Shown piece after piece: positions 32,342-39,445 of a stretch of DNA of 64,000 nt (the stretch's first letter is position 1; every line of letters begins with the position of its first letter). This DNA comes from VRUE01 sp963788975 (GTDB taxonomy: Bacteria > Actinomycetota > Thermoleophilia > Solirubrobacterales > 70-9). Both the position numbers and the translations under genes were made by a program. Location: contig CAWBIJ010000004.1 in the NCBI GenBank assembly GCA_963788975.1, positions 992,001-1,056,000 of the forward strand, given 5' to 3'. The notes under the pieces are model-generated. The model saw only the letters and a list, made by a program, of their open reading frames with translations, ran no database searches and was not told where the DNA came from.

Positions 32342-33523
32342 TCATGGCTTCAGCAGGACCTTGACTGCGCCGTCGCGCTTCTCCTGGAACATCTCGTAGC
32401 TGGCCGGCGCCTCGTCGAGCGGCACTTTGTGGGTGGCGAAATCGTCGACGCCGAGCGGGTCGTCGTCGCTGAGCAGGGGCATGATCTCCTCGACCCAGTT
32501 CTTCACGTTCGCCTGTCCCATCCGCAGCTGGATCTGCTTGTCGAAGAGGGTCAACATCGGCAGCGGGTCCGCCATCCCGCCGTAGACGCCGATCAGGGAG
32601 ATCGTGCCGCCGCGGCGGACGACCTCGATCGCGAGGTGGAAGGCGCTGAGGCGGTCCACCCCACCCTTTTCCATCAACTTCGCCGCCAGCGCGTCGGGCA
32701 GGAAGCCGACGAGGTTGTGGGCCAGCTTGCCGAGCGGTGCGCCGTGCGCCTCCATCCCGACGGCGTCGATGACCGAGTCGGGGCCGCGCCCCTCGGTCAT
32801 CCCGCGAATCGTCTCGACGACGTCGTCCTCGGCGCTCAGGTCGAGCGCCTCGACGCCGCGCCGGCGGACTCGCTCCAGCCGCTCGGGCACGAGGTCGACT
32901 CCGATCACCTTCTCGATCCCACGCTGCAGGGCGATCCGGCAGGCCATGTCGCCGATCGGGCCGAGGCCGAGCACGACGAGGCTGCCGCCCTTCGGTACGT
33001 TTGCGTACTCGACCGCCTGCCAGGCGGTCGGCAGCACGTCGGAGAGGAAGACGAAGCGTTCATCGGGCGGGCCCTCGGGGACCTTGATCGGCCCGTACTG
33101 CGCCTGCGGCACCCGCAGGTACTCGGCCTGGCCGCCGGGCACCTCACCGTAGAGCTTGGTGTAGCCGAAGAGGGCGGCGCCCATTCCCTGGTCACGAACC
33201 TGGGTGGTCTCGCACTGCGTCTGCAGCCCCTGGTTGCACATGAAGCAATCGCCGCAGGCAATCTGGAAGGGAATCACCACGCGGTCACCGGGTTTGATGC
33301 CGGTCACCTCGGCGCCCACATCCTCGACCACGCCCATCGGCTCATGGCCGAGCACGTCGCCCTCCCCCATGAACGGACCCATCACCTCATACAGGTGAAG
33401 GTCAGAGCCGCAGATCGCGGTGGTAGTGATTTTCACGATCGCGTCGGTGGGCTCCTGGATCGTCGGGTCGGGGACCTCGTCGACCCTCACGTCTCGTTTG
33501 CCGTGCCACGTCACTGCCTTCAT
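32342..33523 (-). CDS. Zinc-dependent alcohol dehydrogenase (formaldehyde-DH-like MDR)
   Basis: 393 residues from ATG 33523 (MKAVTWHGKRDVRVDEVPDP), with GGAGAGAG upstream. Catalytic zinc ligands lie in CGSDLHLY and GHEPMGVV, and structural-zinc cysteines in CGDCFMCNQGLQTQC. The Rossmann motif is VLGLGPIGDMACRIAL. The sequence resembles the glutathione-independent formaldehyde dehydrogenase group of medium-chain dehydrogenases, though substrates vary widely. It is the first gene of a four-gene operon and is divergent from the flavodoxin gene. Confidence 0.9.
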   Translation of the reverse strand: MKAVTWHGKRDVRVDEVPDPTIQEPTDAIVKITTTAICGSDLHLYEVMGPFMGEGDVLGHEPMGVVEDVGAEVTGIKPGDRVVIPFQIACGDCFMCNQGLQTQCETTQVRDQGMGAALFGYTKLYGEVPGGQAEYLRVPQAQYGPIKVPEGPPDERFVFLSDVLPTAWQAVEYANVPKGGSLVVLGLGPIGDMACRIALQRGIEKVIGVDLVPERLERVRRRGVEALDLSAEDDVVETIRGMTEGRGPDSVIDAVGMEAHGAPLGKLAHNLVGFLPDALAAKLMEKGGVDRLSAFHLAIEVVRRGGTISLIGVYGGMADPLPMLTLFDKQIQLRMGQANVKNWVEEIMPLLSDDDPLGVDDFATHKVPLDEAPASYEMFQEKRDGAVKVLLKP

Positions 33524-33639
33524 CGCTCTCTCCAAGCCCTAGCTCTCACTTCTTCGGCAGTTACCCCAGCCCCCGGAACGGAAACAGAGAGCTGGGCCGG
33601 GGTTCAGGTCGCCAACGCCCCGGGTAACTGTCGGGCAAG

Positions 33640-34245
33640 TTGAAGGCCGTGATCGTCAACTGCACGCTGAAGGCGAGCCCGGAGCGCTCCAACACCGGCG
33701 CGCTCGCCGAGGTGGTCGGCGCCGCGCTCCGCGAGCACGACGTCGAGGTCGAGGAGGTGCGCGCGGTCGACCACTCGCTGCCGCCGGGGGTCGAATCGGA
33801 CCTTGGCGAGGGGGACGAGTGGCCGGGGATCCGCGCCCGCATCCTCGACGCGGAGATTCTCGTCTTCGCCAGCCCCACGTGGCTGGGACGGCCCTCAAGC
33901 GTCGCCCAGCGAGTGCTCGAGCGGATGGACGCGATGCTCTCCGAGCAGGACGACGAGGGCCGGCCGGTCGCCTACAACCACGTCGCCGGCGTCGTCGTCA
34001 CCGGCAACGAGGACGGCGCCCACCACGTCATCTCCGAGATCTCCGGCGCACTGCTCGACATTGGCTTCACCGTCCCCGGCCAGGCCTGGACCTACTGGAA
34101 CCGCGGACCCGGACCTGGCGATGACTACCTCGACGTCGAGGAGGGCCATGAGTGGTCCCACTCGACCGGCAGGGCCGCGGCCGGGAACCTCTACGCCGCC
34201 GCCCGGGCGCTTGCCGAGCGCCCGATTCCACCCCCACCCAAATGA
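33640..34245 (+). CDS. Flavodoxin-family NAD(P)H-dependent reductase
   Basis: 201 residues from TTG 33640. KAVIVNCTLKASPERSNTGA is the phosphate-binding start, and FASPTWLGRPSSVAQRVLER binds FMN. GVVVTGNEDGAHHVISEISG and PGQAWTYWNRGPGPGDDYLD are typical of the actinobacterial flavodoxin subgroup. It probably reduces quinones or nitro compounds with FMN. It is divergent from the ADH operon. Confidence 0.86.
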   Translation: MKAVIVNCTLKASPERSNTGALAEVVGAALREHDVEVEEVRAVDHSLPPGVESDLGEGDEWPGIRARILDAEILVFASPTWLGRPSSVAQRVLERMDAMLSEQDDEGRPVAYNHVAGVVVTGNEDGAHHVISEISGALLDIGFTVPGQAWTYWNRGPGPGDDYLDVEEGHEWSHSTGRAAAGNLYAAARALAERPIPPPPK

Positions 34246-34282
34246 CTGTGAAAGTTTCTGTAGACCGGGGTATCGAGTCGGC

Positions 34283-35191
34283 ATGAAACGCGAAGACCGT
34301 CTCGCCTGGATCTTCGGCTCTTCGCGCAGCGGCAGCACCTGGCTGCTGCGAATGCTTTCCGACTTGCGCGGCGTGGTGCCGATCGATGACCCGCACCTCG
34401 GACACCACCTCGGCGTCTGGCGGCCGATCCCGCTGGCCTGGGCCGCGTGCGAGGACCCGCCCGAGCTGACCACCCTGCTCGACCTCAAGGCCGGCGAGCC
34501 GGACTACTTCTTCTCGGAGCGTCACCGCGACAGCTGGTGGGAGCCGCTGCGGGGCCTGATCGCGGCCCGCTTCGAAGCGCAGGCCGGCAACGGTCGTCGC
34601 CGCTTCCCTACCACCCCCACCTATGTGGTCAAGGAGCCCGGCTCGCACGCGGCGCCGCTGCTCGCCGAGCTCTTCCCTGGCTCGAAGCTGATCTTCCTCC
34701 TGCGCGACGGCCGCGACGTGGTCGACTCCTGGCTCGCCGCCTACCAGGACGGCACCTGGGCGATCCGGAAAGGCGCCTTCCCCGTAGCGCCCGAGGGCCG
34801 AGTGCCGCTGATCCGCTGGCTCTCCAAAGTCTGGGCGTTCCGTTGCCGCGCTGTCCAGCAGGCCTTCGAGACGAGGGCGCCCGACACTCGCGTGCTGATC
34901 CGCTACGAGGAGCTGCGCGAGCGTCCGCTCGAGGGCATGGAAGCAATCTGCCAGGTGCTCGATCTCGACCGCGAGCGGCTGCCGGAGATCGTCGCGCGGC
35001 ACGACTTCGAACAGCTGCCCGCCGGCGCTCGGGGTCCGAAGCGGGAAACCCGGATCGCCTGCCCCGGCTCATGGCGCGAGAATCTCTCGCGCAGCGAGCA
35101 GGAGGCGATGCACGAGGTGCTCGGTGAGACGCTCGAGCAGTTCGGCTACGGAGGGGCCGCAGTCGAGCCCGGAATCGCGGCAGTTGCCTGA
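34283..35191 (+). CDS. PAPS-dependent sulfotransferase
   Basis: 302 residues from ATG 34283. The 5'-phosphosulfate loop is FGSSRSGSTWLLRML near residue 12, and the 3'-phosphate-binding motif is FLLRDGRDVVDSW near 140. CPGSWRENLSRSEQEAM is the family C-terminal signature. It transfers sulfate from PAPS to a carbohydrate, lipid or small molecule. The acceptor is unknown. Its TGA shares a base with the ATG of udgX (35191), so the genes are co-transcribed, although their functions look unrelated. Confidence 0.87.
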   Translation: MKREDRLAWIFGSSRSGSTWLLRMLSDLRGVVPIDDPHLGHHLGVWRPIPLAWAACEDPPELTTLLDLKAGEPDYFFSERHRDSWWEPLRGLIAARFEAQAGNGRRRFPTTPTYVVKEPGSHAAPLLAELFPGSKLIFLLRDGRDVVDSWLAAYQDGTWAIRKGAFPVAPEGRVPLIRWLSKVWAFRCRAVQQAFETRAPDTRVLIRYEELRERPLEGMEAICQVLDLDRERLPEIVARHDFEQLPAGARGPKRETRIACPGSWRENLSRSEQEAMHEVLGETLEQFGYGGAAVEPGIAAVA

Positions 35192-35823
35192 TGACGACCT
35201 CGGCCGCCGACTTCCTGCCGCGCAGCCGCAAGTTGCCGACACTGCGCAAGGCGGCGGCGGAGTGCCGCGGCTGCGAGCTCTGGAAGGACGCCACGCAGAC
35301 GGTTTTCGGCCGTGGACCCGACGGCTCGAAGCTGATGCTGGTCGGCGAGCAGCCCAGCGATCGCGAGGACGTCGAGGGCGAGCCCTTCGTCGGTCCCGCC
35401 GGCACACTGCTCGACAAAGCGCTGGACGAGGCCGGGATCGCTCGCAAAGCCGTCTACCTGACCAACGCCGTCAAGCACTTCAAGTGGAAACCGCGGGGGA
35501 AGCGCCGCCTGCACCAGACACCCCGCGCCGGCGAGGTCAACGCTTGCAGGCCCTGGCTCGAGGCCGAGATCGAGGCGGTCGGGCCGCGTGCCCTGCTCGC
35601 ACTCGGCGCGACCGCGGCGCGGTCTGTCTTCGACCCCTCGGTCAAAGTGACGCGCGACCGCGGCCGGCTTCTGGAGACCCCGCTGGCTCCGCTCGCCTCG
35701 GTGACGGTCCATCCCTCGGCGATCCTGCGCGTGCGCGAGCGGGAGGAGCGCGAGGGCGCCTTCGCCGGTCTGGTCGAGGACCTCGAATCGATCGCCGCGG
35801 CGCTGAAGAAGACCGCAGCCTGA
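35191..35823 (+). CDS. udgX: UdgX-type uracil-DNA glycosylase
   Basis: 210 residues. Four cysteines (CRGCELWK at about 25-28, and later ones including that in VNACRPW) suit a 4Fe-4S cluster as in family 4/UdgX glycosylases. Motif A is GEQPSDREDVEGEPFVGPAG. The loop GKRRLHQTP around 103-111 matches the KRRIH loop that defines UdgX, with H108 equivalent to the histidine that forms a covalent bond to the abasic sugar. UdgX excises uracil and stays attached to the DNA. Motif HPSAILR lies near 170. The ATG overlaps the sulfotransferase stop, and the topoisomerase gene follows with TGATG overlap. Confidence 0.9.
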   Translation: MTTSAADFLPRSRKLPTLRKAAAECRGCELWKDATQTVFGRGPDGSKLMLVGEQPSDREDVEGEPFVGPAGTLLDKALDEAGIARKAVYLTNAVKHFKWKPRGKRRLHQTPRAGEVNACRPWLEAEIEAVGPRALLALGATAARSVFDPSVKVTRDRGRLLETPLAPLASVTVHPSAILRVREREEREGAFAGLVEDLESIAAALKKTAA

Positions 35824-36857
35824 TGAAAGGGCGGGCGAGGACGCGCGGTCGGCTGCGACGCTCGGACTGCTCAGGCGAGGGAATCCGCCGGCACCGGCGG
35901 GGTGGCGGATTCATCTACCTCGATCCCGGCGGCGAGCGGATCGAGGACGAGGAGACGCTGGGGCGGATCCGCGAGCTGGCGATCCCACCGGCCTGGAAAG
36001 ACGCCTGGATCTGCCCTGACCCACTCGGACACATCCAGGCGACCGGAATCGACGCGGCCGGGCGCAAGCAGTACCTCTACCACTCGCGCTGGCAGCGGCG
36101 GCGGGCGGAACGCAAGTTCGAGGCGGTGCGTGAGTTCGCCGCCGAGCTGCCCGCCCTGAGGCGGGCGGTGGCGCGTGACTTGAAGCTCGAAGGGATGCCG
36201 CGCGAGCGGGCGCTCGCCTGTGCCGTGCGCCTGCTCGACCTCGGCTTCTTTCGCATCGGCGGGGAGGAGTACGCCGAGGCCAACGAGAGCTACGGGGTGG
36301 CAACCGTCCGCCGCGAGCACGTCACGGTCAGCGACGGCGAGGTCGTCTTCGACTTCCCGGCCAAGAGCGGCCAGCAGCGGGTGCAATCGATCCGCGACAA
36401 AGGAGTGCGGCAGGCAATCGAAACAATGCGTCGCCGTCGCGGCGGCCCCGAGGACCTGCTCGCCTTTCGCGAGGGCGGCGCCTGGCGCGACGTTCGCTCC
36501 GATGACGTCAACGCCTACATCCAAGAGCACGTTGGCGAGCGGTTTTCGGCCAAGGACTTCCGCACCTGGCACGGGACCGTGCTCGCCGCGGTCGAGCTGG
36601 CCGGCCAGCCGCGTCCCCGTTCGAAGAACGGGGCCAAGCAGGCGATCCGGGAGGCGGTCGATCGGGTCGCCGAGGCGCTCGGCAATACCCCGGCCGTCTG
36701 CCGCAGCTCCTACATCGACCCCCGCGTACTCGACCGCTTTCGCGACGGCGTCACGATCGACCCCGCGCCGCCTCGCAACGGGAAGCTCGGTCCGCGGTCA
36801 AGGGCGAGAATCGAGCGGGAAGTGCTGGAGCTGGTCTCCTCGAACGGGCGTGGCTAG
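35823..36857 (+). CDS. DNA topoisomerase IB
   Basis: 344 residues from ATG 35823 (TGATG overlap with udgX). The N-terminal domain has GGGFIYLDPGGERIEDEETL and IPPAWKDAWICPDPLGHIQA, typical of bacterial/poxvirus-like type IB enzymes. The catalytic domain contains RLLDLGFFRIGGEEYAEANE, FPAKSGQQRVQSI, FSAKDFRTWHGTVLA, and the nucleophile Tyr297 in RSSYIDPRV. It relaxes supercoils by a covalent 3'-phosphotyrosine intermediate without ATP. Coupling to udgX suggests shared expression with repair. Confidence 0.92.
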   Translation: MKGRARTRGRLRRSDCSGEGIRRHRRGGGFIYLDPGGERIEDEETLGRIRELAIPPAWKDAWICPDPLGHIQATGIDAAGRKQYLYHSRWQRRRAERKFEAVREFAAELPALRRAVARDLKLEGMPRERALACAVRLLDLGFFRIGGEEYAEANESYGVATVRREHVTVSDGEVVFDFPAKSGQQRVQSIRDKGVRQAIETMRRRRGGPEDLLAFREGGAWRDVRSDDVNAYIQEHVGERFSAKDFRTWHGTVLAAVELAGQPRPRSKNGAKQAIREAVDRVAEALGNTPAVCRSSYIDPRVLDRFRDGVTIDPAPPRNGKLGPRSRARIEREVLELVSSNGRG

Positions 36858-36929
36858 CGCTGGTTCGCACCGCGGAACGACGGGTAGGGAAGTCAAGAGG
36901 TCAAAGCGAACCTGAAGGGAGAGGTGGTC

Positions 36930-37160
36930 ATGTACGTAGTCCTGATCGTCGCGCTCGCACTAGTGATCGTCATCGCCTCTTTCTGGGCGCCGATCTTCGC
37001 TCTGATCATCGCCGTGCCGCTGTTCGCGCTATTCCTCGCATACGTCGGCTTCAGCCGGCGGGCGGACGAGAAAGCGGCGGCTGCGAGCGGGGCGCCTGCC
37101 TCAGGTGAGGGCCAGACCCATGAGCCGCATGGCGGCATCTGGGGCGAGAAGAGCGCTTGA
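36930..37160 (+). CDS. Small membrane protein
   Basis: 76 residues from ATG 36930, with GGGAGAGG upstream. One long or two short membrane segments (YVVLIVALALVIVIASFWAP, IFALIIAVPLFALFLAYVGF) precede a soluble tail that is Ala/Gly-rich and ends HGGIWGEKSA. Family unknown. It overlaps the next gene by TTGA. Confidence 0.7.
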   Translation: MYVVLIVALALVIVIASFWAPIFALIIAVPLFALFLAYVGFSRRADEKAAAASGAPASGEGQTHEPHGGIWGEKSA

Positions 37161-37666
37161 GGCTCTCGTCGGACCCCGCAAACCTGCTGGCGATCTACCT
37201 CGACGACCACCTCGCTGGCTCGACGGTGGGCGTCGAACTGGCGCGGCGACTGGTAGCCAGCAACGAGGGCGATCCCGACTTCGGCCCGCCGCTGAAGGAG
37301 ATCTGCGCCGAAATCGAAGCCGACCGGGCGACACTCGACCGGCTGATGAAGCGCCTCGAAACTTCTCGCAACCCGGTCAAGCCGGCGCTGGCCTGGGCGG
37401 GCGAGAAGCTCGGCCGCCTCAAGCTGAACGGCCAGCTACGCGGCTACTCGCCGCTGAGTCGGCTAGTCGAGCTGGAGGCGCTCGCGATCGGCGTCAACGG
37501 GAAGCTACGGATGTGGACAGCGCTCCAGCACACGCTCGGCGACGGCCTGCCGGACTTCGACTTCGGACAGCTGGCCGAGCGGGCGTCGCGACAGCGCAGC
37601 GCACTCGAGGAGCTCCACCTCAAGGCCGCGGCCCGCGCCCTCCCCTCCGAGGCCCGTTTGTCCTAG
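37157..37666 (+). CDS. Conserved helical protein, function unknown
   Basis: 169 residues from TTG 37157, coupled to the small membrane protein. LLAIYLDDHLAGSTVGVELA-RRLVASNEG, then LKEICAEIEADRATLDRLMK, then KLGRLKLNGQLRGYSPLSRL-VELEALAIGVNGK, suggests a four-helix ferritin-like or DUF892-like bundle. The metal ligands are not obvious. Similar genes occur beside small stress genes in actinobacteria. I would keep the call general. Confidence 0.7.
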   Translation: MRLSSDPANLLAIYLDDHLAGSTVGVELARRLVASNEGDPDFGPPLKEICAEIEADRATLDRLMKRLETSRNPVKPALAWAGEKLGRLKLNGQLRGYSPLSRLVELEALAIGVNGKLRMWTALQHTLGDGLPDFDFGQLAERASRQRSALEELHLKAAARALPSEARLS

Positions 37667-37723
37667 CTCCTCGCGGGGATCAGAAGAAGCGAATCCACCG
37701 CCACGACGAAAGGAGAATGGGCA

Positions 37724-37954
37724 ATGGCCAAGGACCACGGGTCGAGCGTCAAGAACGACAAACAGTACGAAGGGCTGCGCAAGAAGGGGATGAGCAAGGA
37801 ACGCGCTGCCTCGATCGCCAACTCCTCCGAATCCTTCTCGAAAGGCGGAAAGAAGAGCGGCAAGGGAACGGTGGGAGCAAGTCCCAGAAGCGGGCCGCCG
37901 GCCGCAAGGGCGGCAAGAAGTCGAGCTGAGGGAGTAGACGTGCGGGTGACTTGA
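37724..37954 (+). CDS. DUF7218-like small basic protein (frameshifted C-terminus)
   Basis: ATG 37724 with AAAGGAG upstream (MAKDHGSSVKNDKQYEGLRK, KGMSKERAASIANSSES). The family ends in a Lys/Gly-rich KGG-type tail. Here the expected ending GSKSQKRAAGRKGGKKSS, stopping at 37929, is present but in another frame. Restoring one G to the GGG run near 37863-37866 gives a continuous KKSGKGNGGSKSQKRAAGRK. As read, the frame instead ends ARSRAEGVDVRVT at 37954. It is probably a stress-induced, Lys-rich protein of unknown role. Confidence 0.7.
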   Translation: MAKDHGSSVKNDKQYEGLRKKGMSKERAASIANSSESFSKGGKKSGKGTVGASPRSGPPAARAARSRAEGVDVRVT

Positions 37955-37961
37955 CTCGTTT

Positions 37962-37993
37962 GCAACCATACGAACATACGTTCGTATGGTTGC
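37962..37993. promoter_or_regulatory. SOS (LexA) box overlapping the imuB start
   Basis: A 14-bp perfect inverted repeat, GCAACCATACGAAC and GTTCGTATGGTTGC, is separated by ATAC. Its core CGAACATACGTTCG fits the actinobacterial LexA box. The ATG of imuB (37986) lies inside the right arm. TTGACT at 37951-37956 is a candidate -35. The implied transcript start is at or near the ATG, so LexA would mask promoter and start together. Confidence 0.85.
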
Positions 37994-39203
37994 CTGCGTC
38001 CTCATCCCTCGTTTTTCGCTCAGGGTTGCCTCCCCTGATCGAGTCGGCGAGGCGATTGCGCTGGCGCCGTCGCCTGGAGGACGGCAGGCGGTGGGCGAGG
38101 TTTCCTGTGCCGCCGAAGCGGCGGGCGTCCATGCCGAGATGCGGCTTGGCGAGGCGCTGGCCCGCTGCCCCTCGCTGGGGTTGATCTCGGCTGACCCGGC
38201 GCGGGTCGCCGAGTTATGGGACGGGTTGCTGCGCGAACTCGAGGGGATCGGGGCGGCGGTCGAGTCCGAGCGTCCCGGCGAGGCCTTCTTCGCGATCGAC
38301 GGGTTGCTGGGGATCCACAGCGGCGAGGTGACCGGGGTGATCGCAGCTGCCCGCGAAGCGGCCGCGAGGCCGGTGCGGATCGCGGTCGCGCCCAACCGCT
38401 TCGGCGCTTACGTCGCCGCCGGGCGAGGGGTGCGCTTGCCGCGCGCCCTCTCGGGGCCACGGGGCGAAACGATCGTCCCGCACAACGCGCTGCGCGAGTT
38501 CCTTGCCCCGCTTCCAGTCTCGACCCTGAACAGCCGGCTCGACACGAGCGATGCGGAGGCGAGCAAGCTCGTCGTCGCCCTGCAGCGGCTCGGGTTGCGC
38601 ACGCTCGGCAGGCTCGCGGCGCTCTCCCCCGACCAGGTCGCCGACCGCTTCGGCGCGCTTGGCCTGCGGGCGCTCCGGCTCGCCTGCGGTGAGGACTCGG
38701 AGCTACGGCCGCGTGTGCCGCACGAGGAGCTGGCGGCGGAGATAGAGCTGGCGGAAGGAACCGCGGGCTCGCAGCTGGACCGGGCCCTGGCGCTGCTGGT
38801 CGACCGGCTGCTCGCCGCACCGCAGCGCAAGGAGCGGACGGTGCTGTTGCTGCGCCTCTCCGCCCTGCTCGTCAGCGGCGGCAGCTGGAGCGTTCAGCAG
38901 GGGCTCGCTCGACCGACCGCCTCGGCGCGGACGATCGGCGCGCTGCTGACGCCAAGACTGGAGACGCTGCCGGAGCCGGCGAGCGTGCTGCGCCTGCGGG
39001 CGATCGCCCTGGGGCCGCCGGCGGCCGGCCAGCTCGAACTGTCGCTCGGCTCGCGAGCAGCGCGGCGGGGAAGGCTGGGAGCGGCGGTGCGAGAGGTGCG
39101 GGCGGCGGCAGGCGCGGAGGCCCTGCTCAAGGTGGTCGAGGCAGACCCAGGCTCGCGCGTGCCCGAGCGGCGTGCCTTCCTCACTCCATATCCAGGGCGG
39201 TGA
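37986..39203 (+). CDS. imuB: ImuB-type Y-family polymerase-like protein
   Basis: 405 residues. MVACVLIPRFSLRVASPDRV is the shortened catalytic-like domain; the acidic triad of active Y-family enzymes is not evident, as in known ImuB. A helix-hairpin-helix region follows (LQRLGLRTLGRLAALSPDQV-ADRFGALG, about 185-215), then the little-finger-like part. QLELSLG near 355 resembles a beta-clamp binding motif. ImuB tethers the error-prone polymerase DnaE2 to the clamp during SOS mutagenesis. It is controlled by the SOS box over its start. It is followed by a DUF6504 gene (GTGA overlap) and dnaE2. No imuA is seen. Confidence 0.9.
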   Translation: MVACVLIPRFSLRVASPDRVGEAIALAPSPGGRQAVGEVSCAAEAAGVHAEMRLGEALARCPSLGLISADPARVAELWDGLLRELEGIGAAVESERPGEAFFAIDGLLGIHSGEVTGVIAAAREAAARPVRIAVAPNRFGAYVAAGRGVRLPRALSGPRGETIVPHNALREFLAPLPVSTLNSRLDTSDAEASKLVVALQRLGLRTLGRLAALSPDQVADRFGALGLRALRLACGEDSELRPRVPHEELAAEIELAEGTAGSQLDRALALLVDRLLAAPQRKERTVLLLRLSALLVSGGSWSVQQGLARPTASARTIGALLTPRLETLPEPASVLRLRAIALGPPAAGQLELSLGSRAARRGRLGAAVREVRAAAGAEALLKVVEADPGSRVPERRAFLTPYPGR

Positions 39204-39445
39204 GTCGCGCGCACCGCATCTACGCCCCGCGGGGGGCGAGGGTCGAGACCCGCGAGGACGGCGTGCCGCGAACGGTCGACGGAGTTACGGTCGAGGCGAT
39301 CCGCGAGGAGTGGGTGGTCGAGGATCGCTGGTGGACCGGCCGCCCCCTGCATCGTCACTACTACGAGCTGGTCCTGGCCGACGGCCGCAACGTCACGATC
39401 TTCCGCGACGTACGAACCGGGCGCTGGGCACGCCAGCCGGCCTGA
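39200..39445 (+). CDS. DUF6504 protein in the mutasome operon
   Basis: 81 residues from GTG 39200, overlapping the imuB stop by 4 bp and followed by dnaE2 with TGATG overlap. The pattern EAIREEWVVEDRWWTGRPLHRHYYELVLADGRN is a compact beta-rich domain often found between imuB and dnaE2 in actinobacteria. Its role in translesion synthesis is unknown, but tight coupling on both sides makes participation likely. Confidence 0.82.
   Translation: MSRAHRIYAPRGARVETREDGVPRTVDGVTVEAIREEWVVEDRWWTGRPLHRHYYELVLADGRNVTIFRDVRTGRWARQPA

Noticed and set aside
37105..37929. 274-codon plus-strand frame across 37105-37929
   Set aside because: Only its last 20 codons are meaningful, as the shifted end of the DUF7218-like gene. 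The rest is out of frame with the real genes at 36930, 37157 and 37724.
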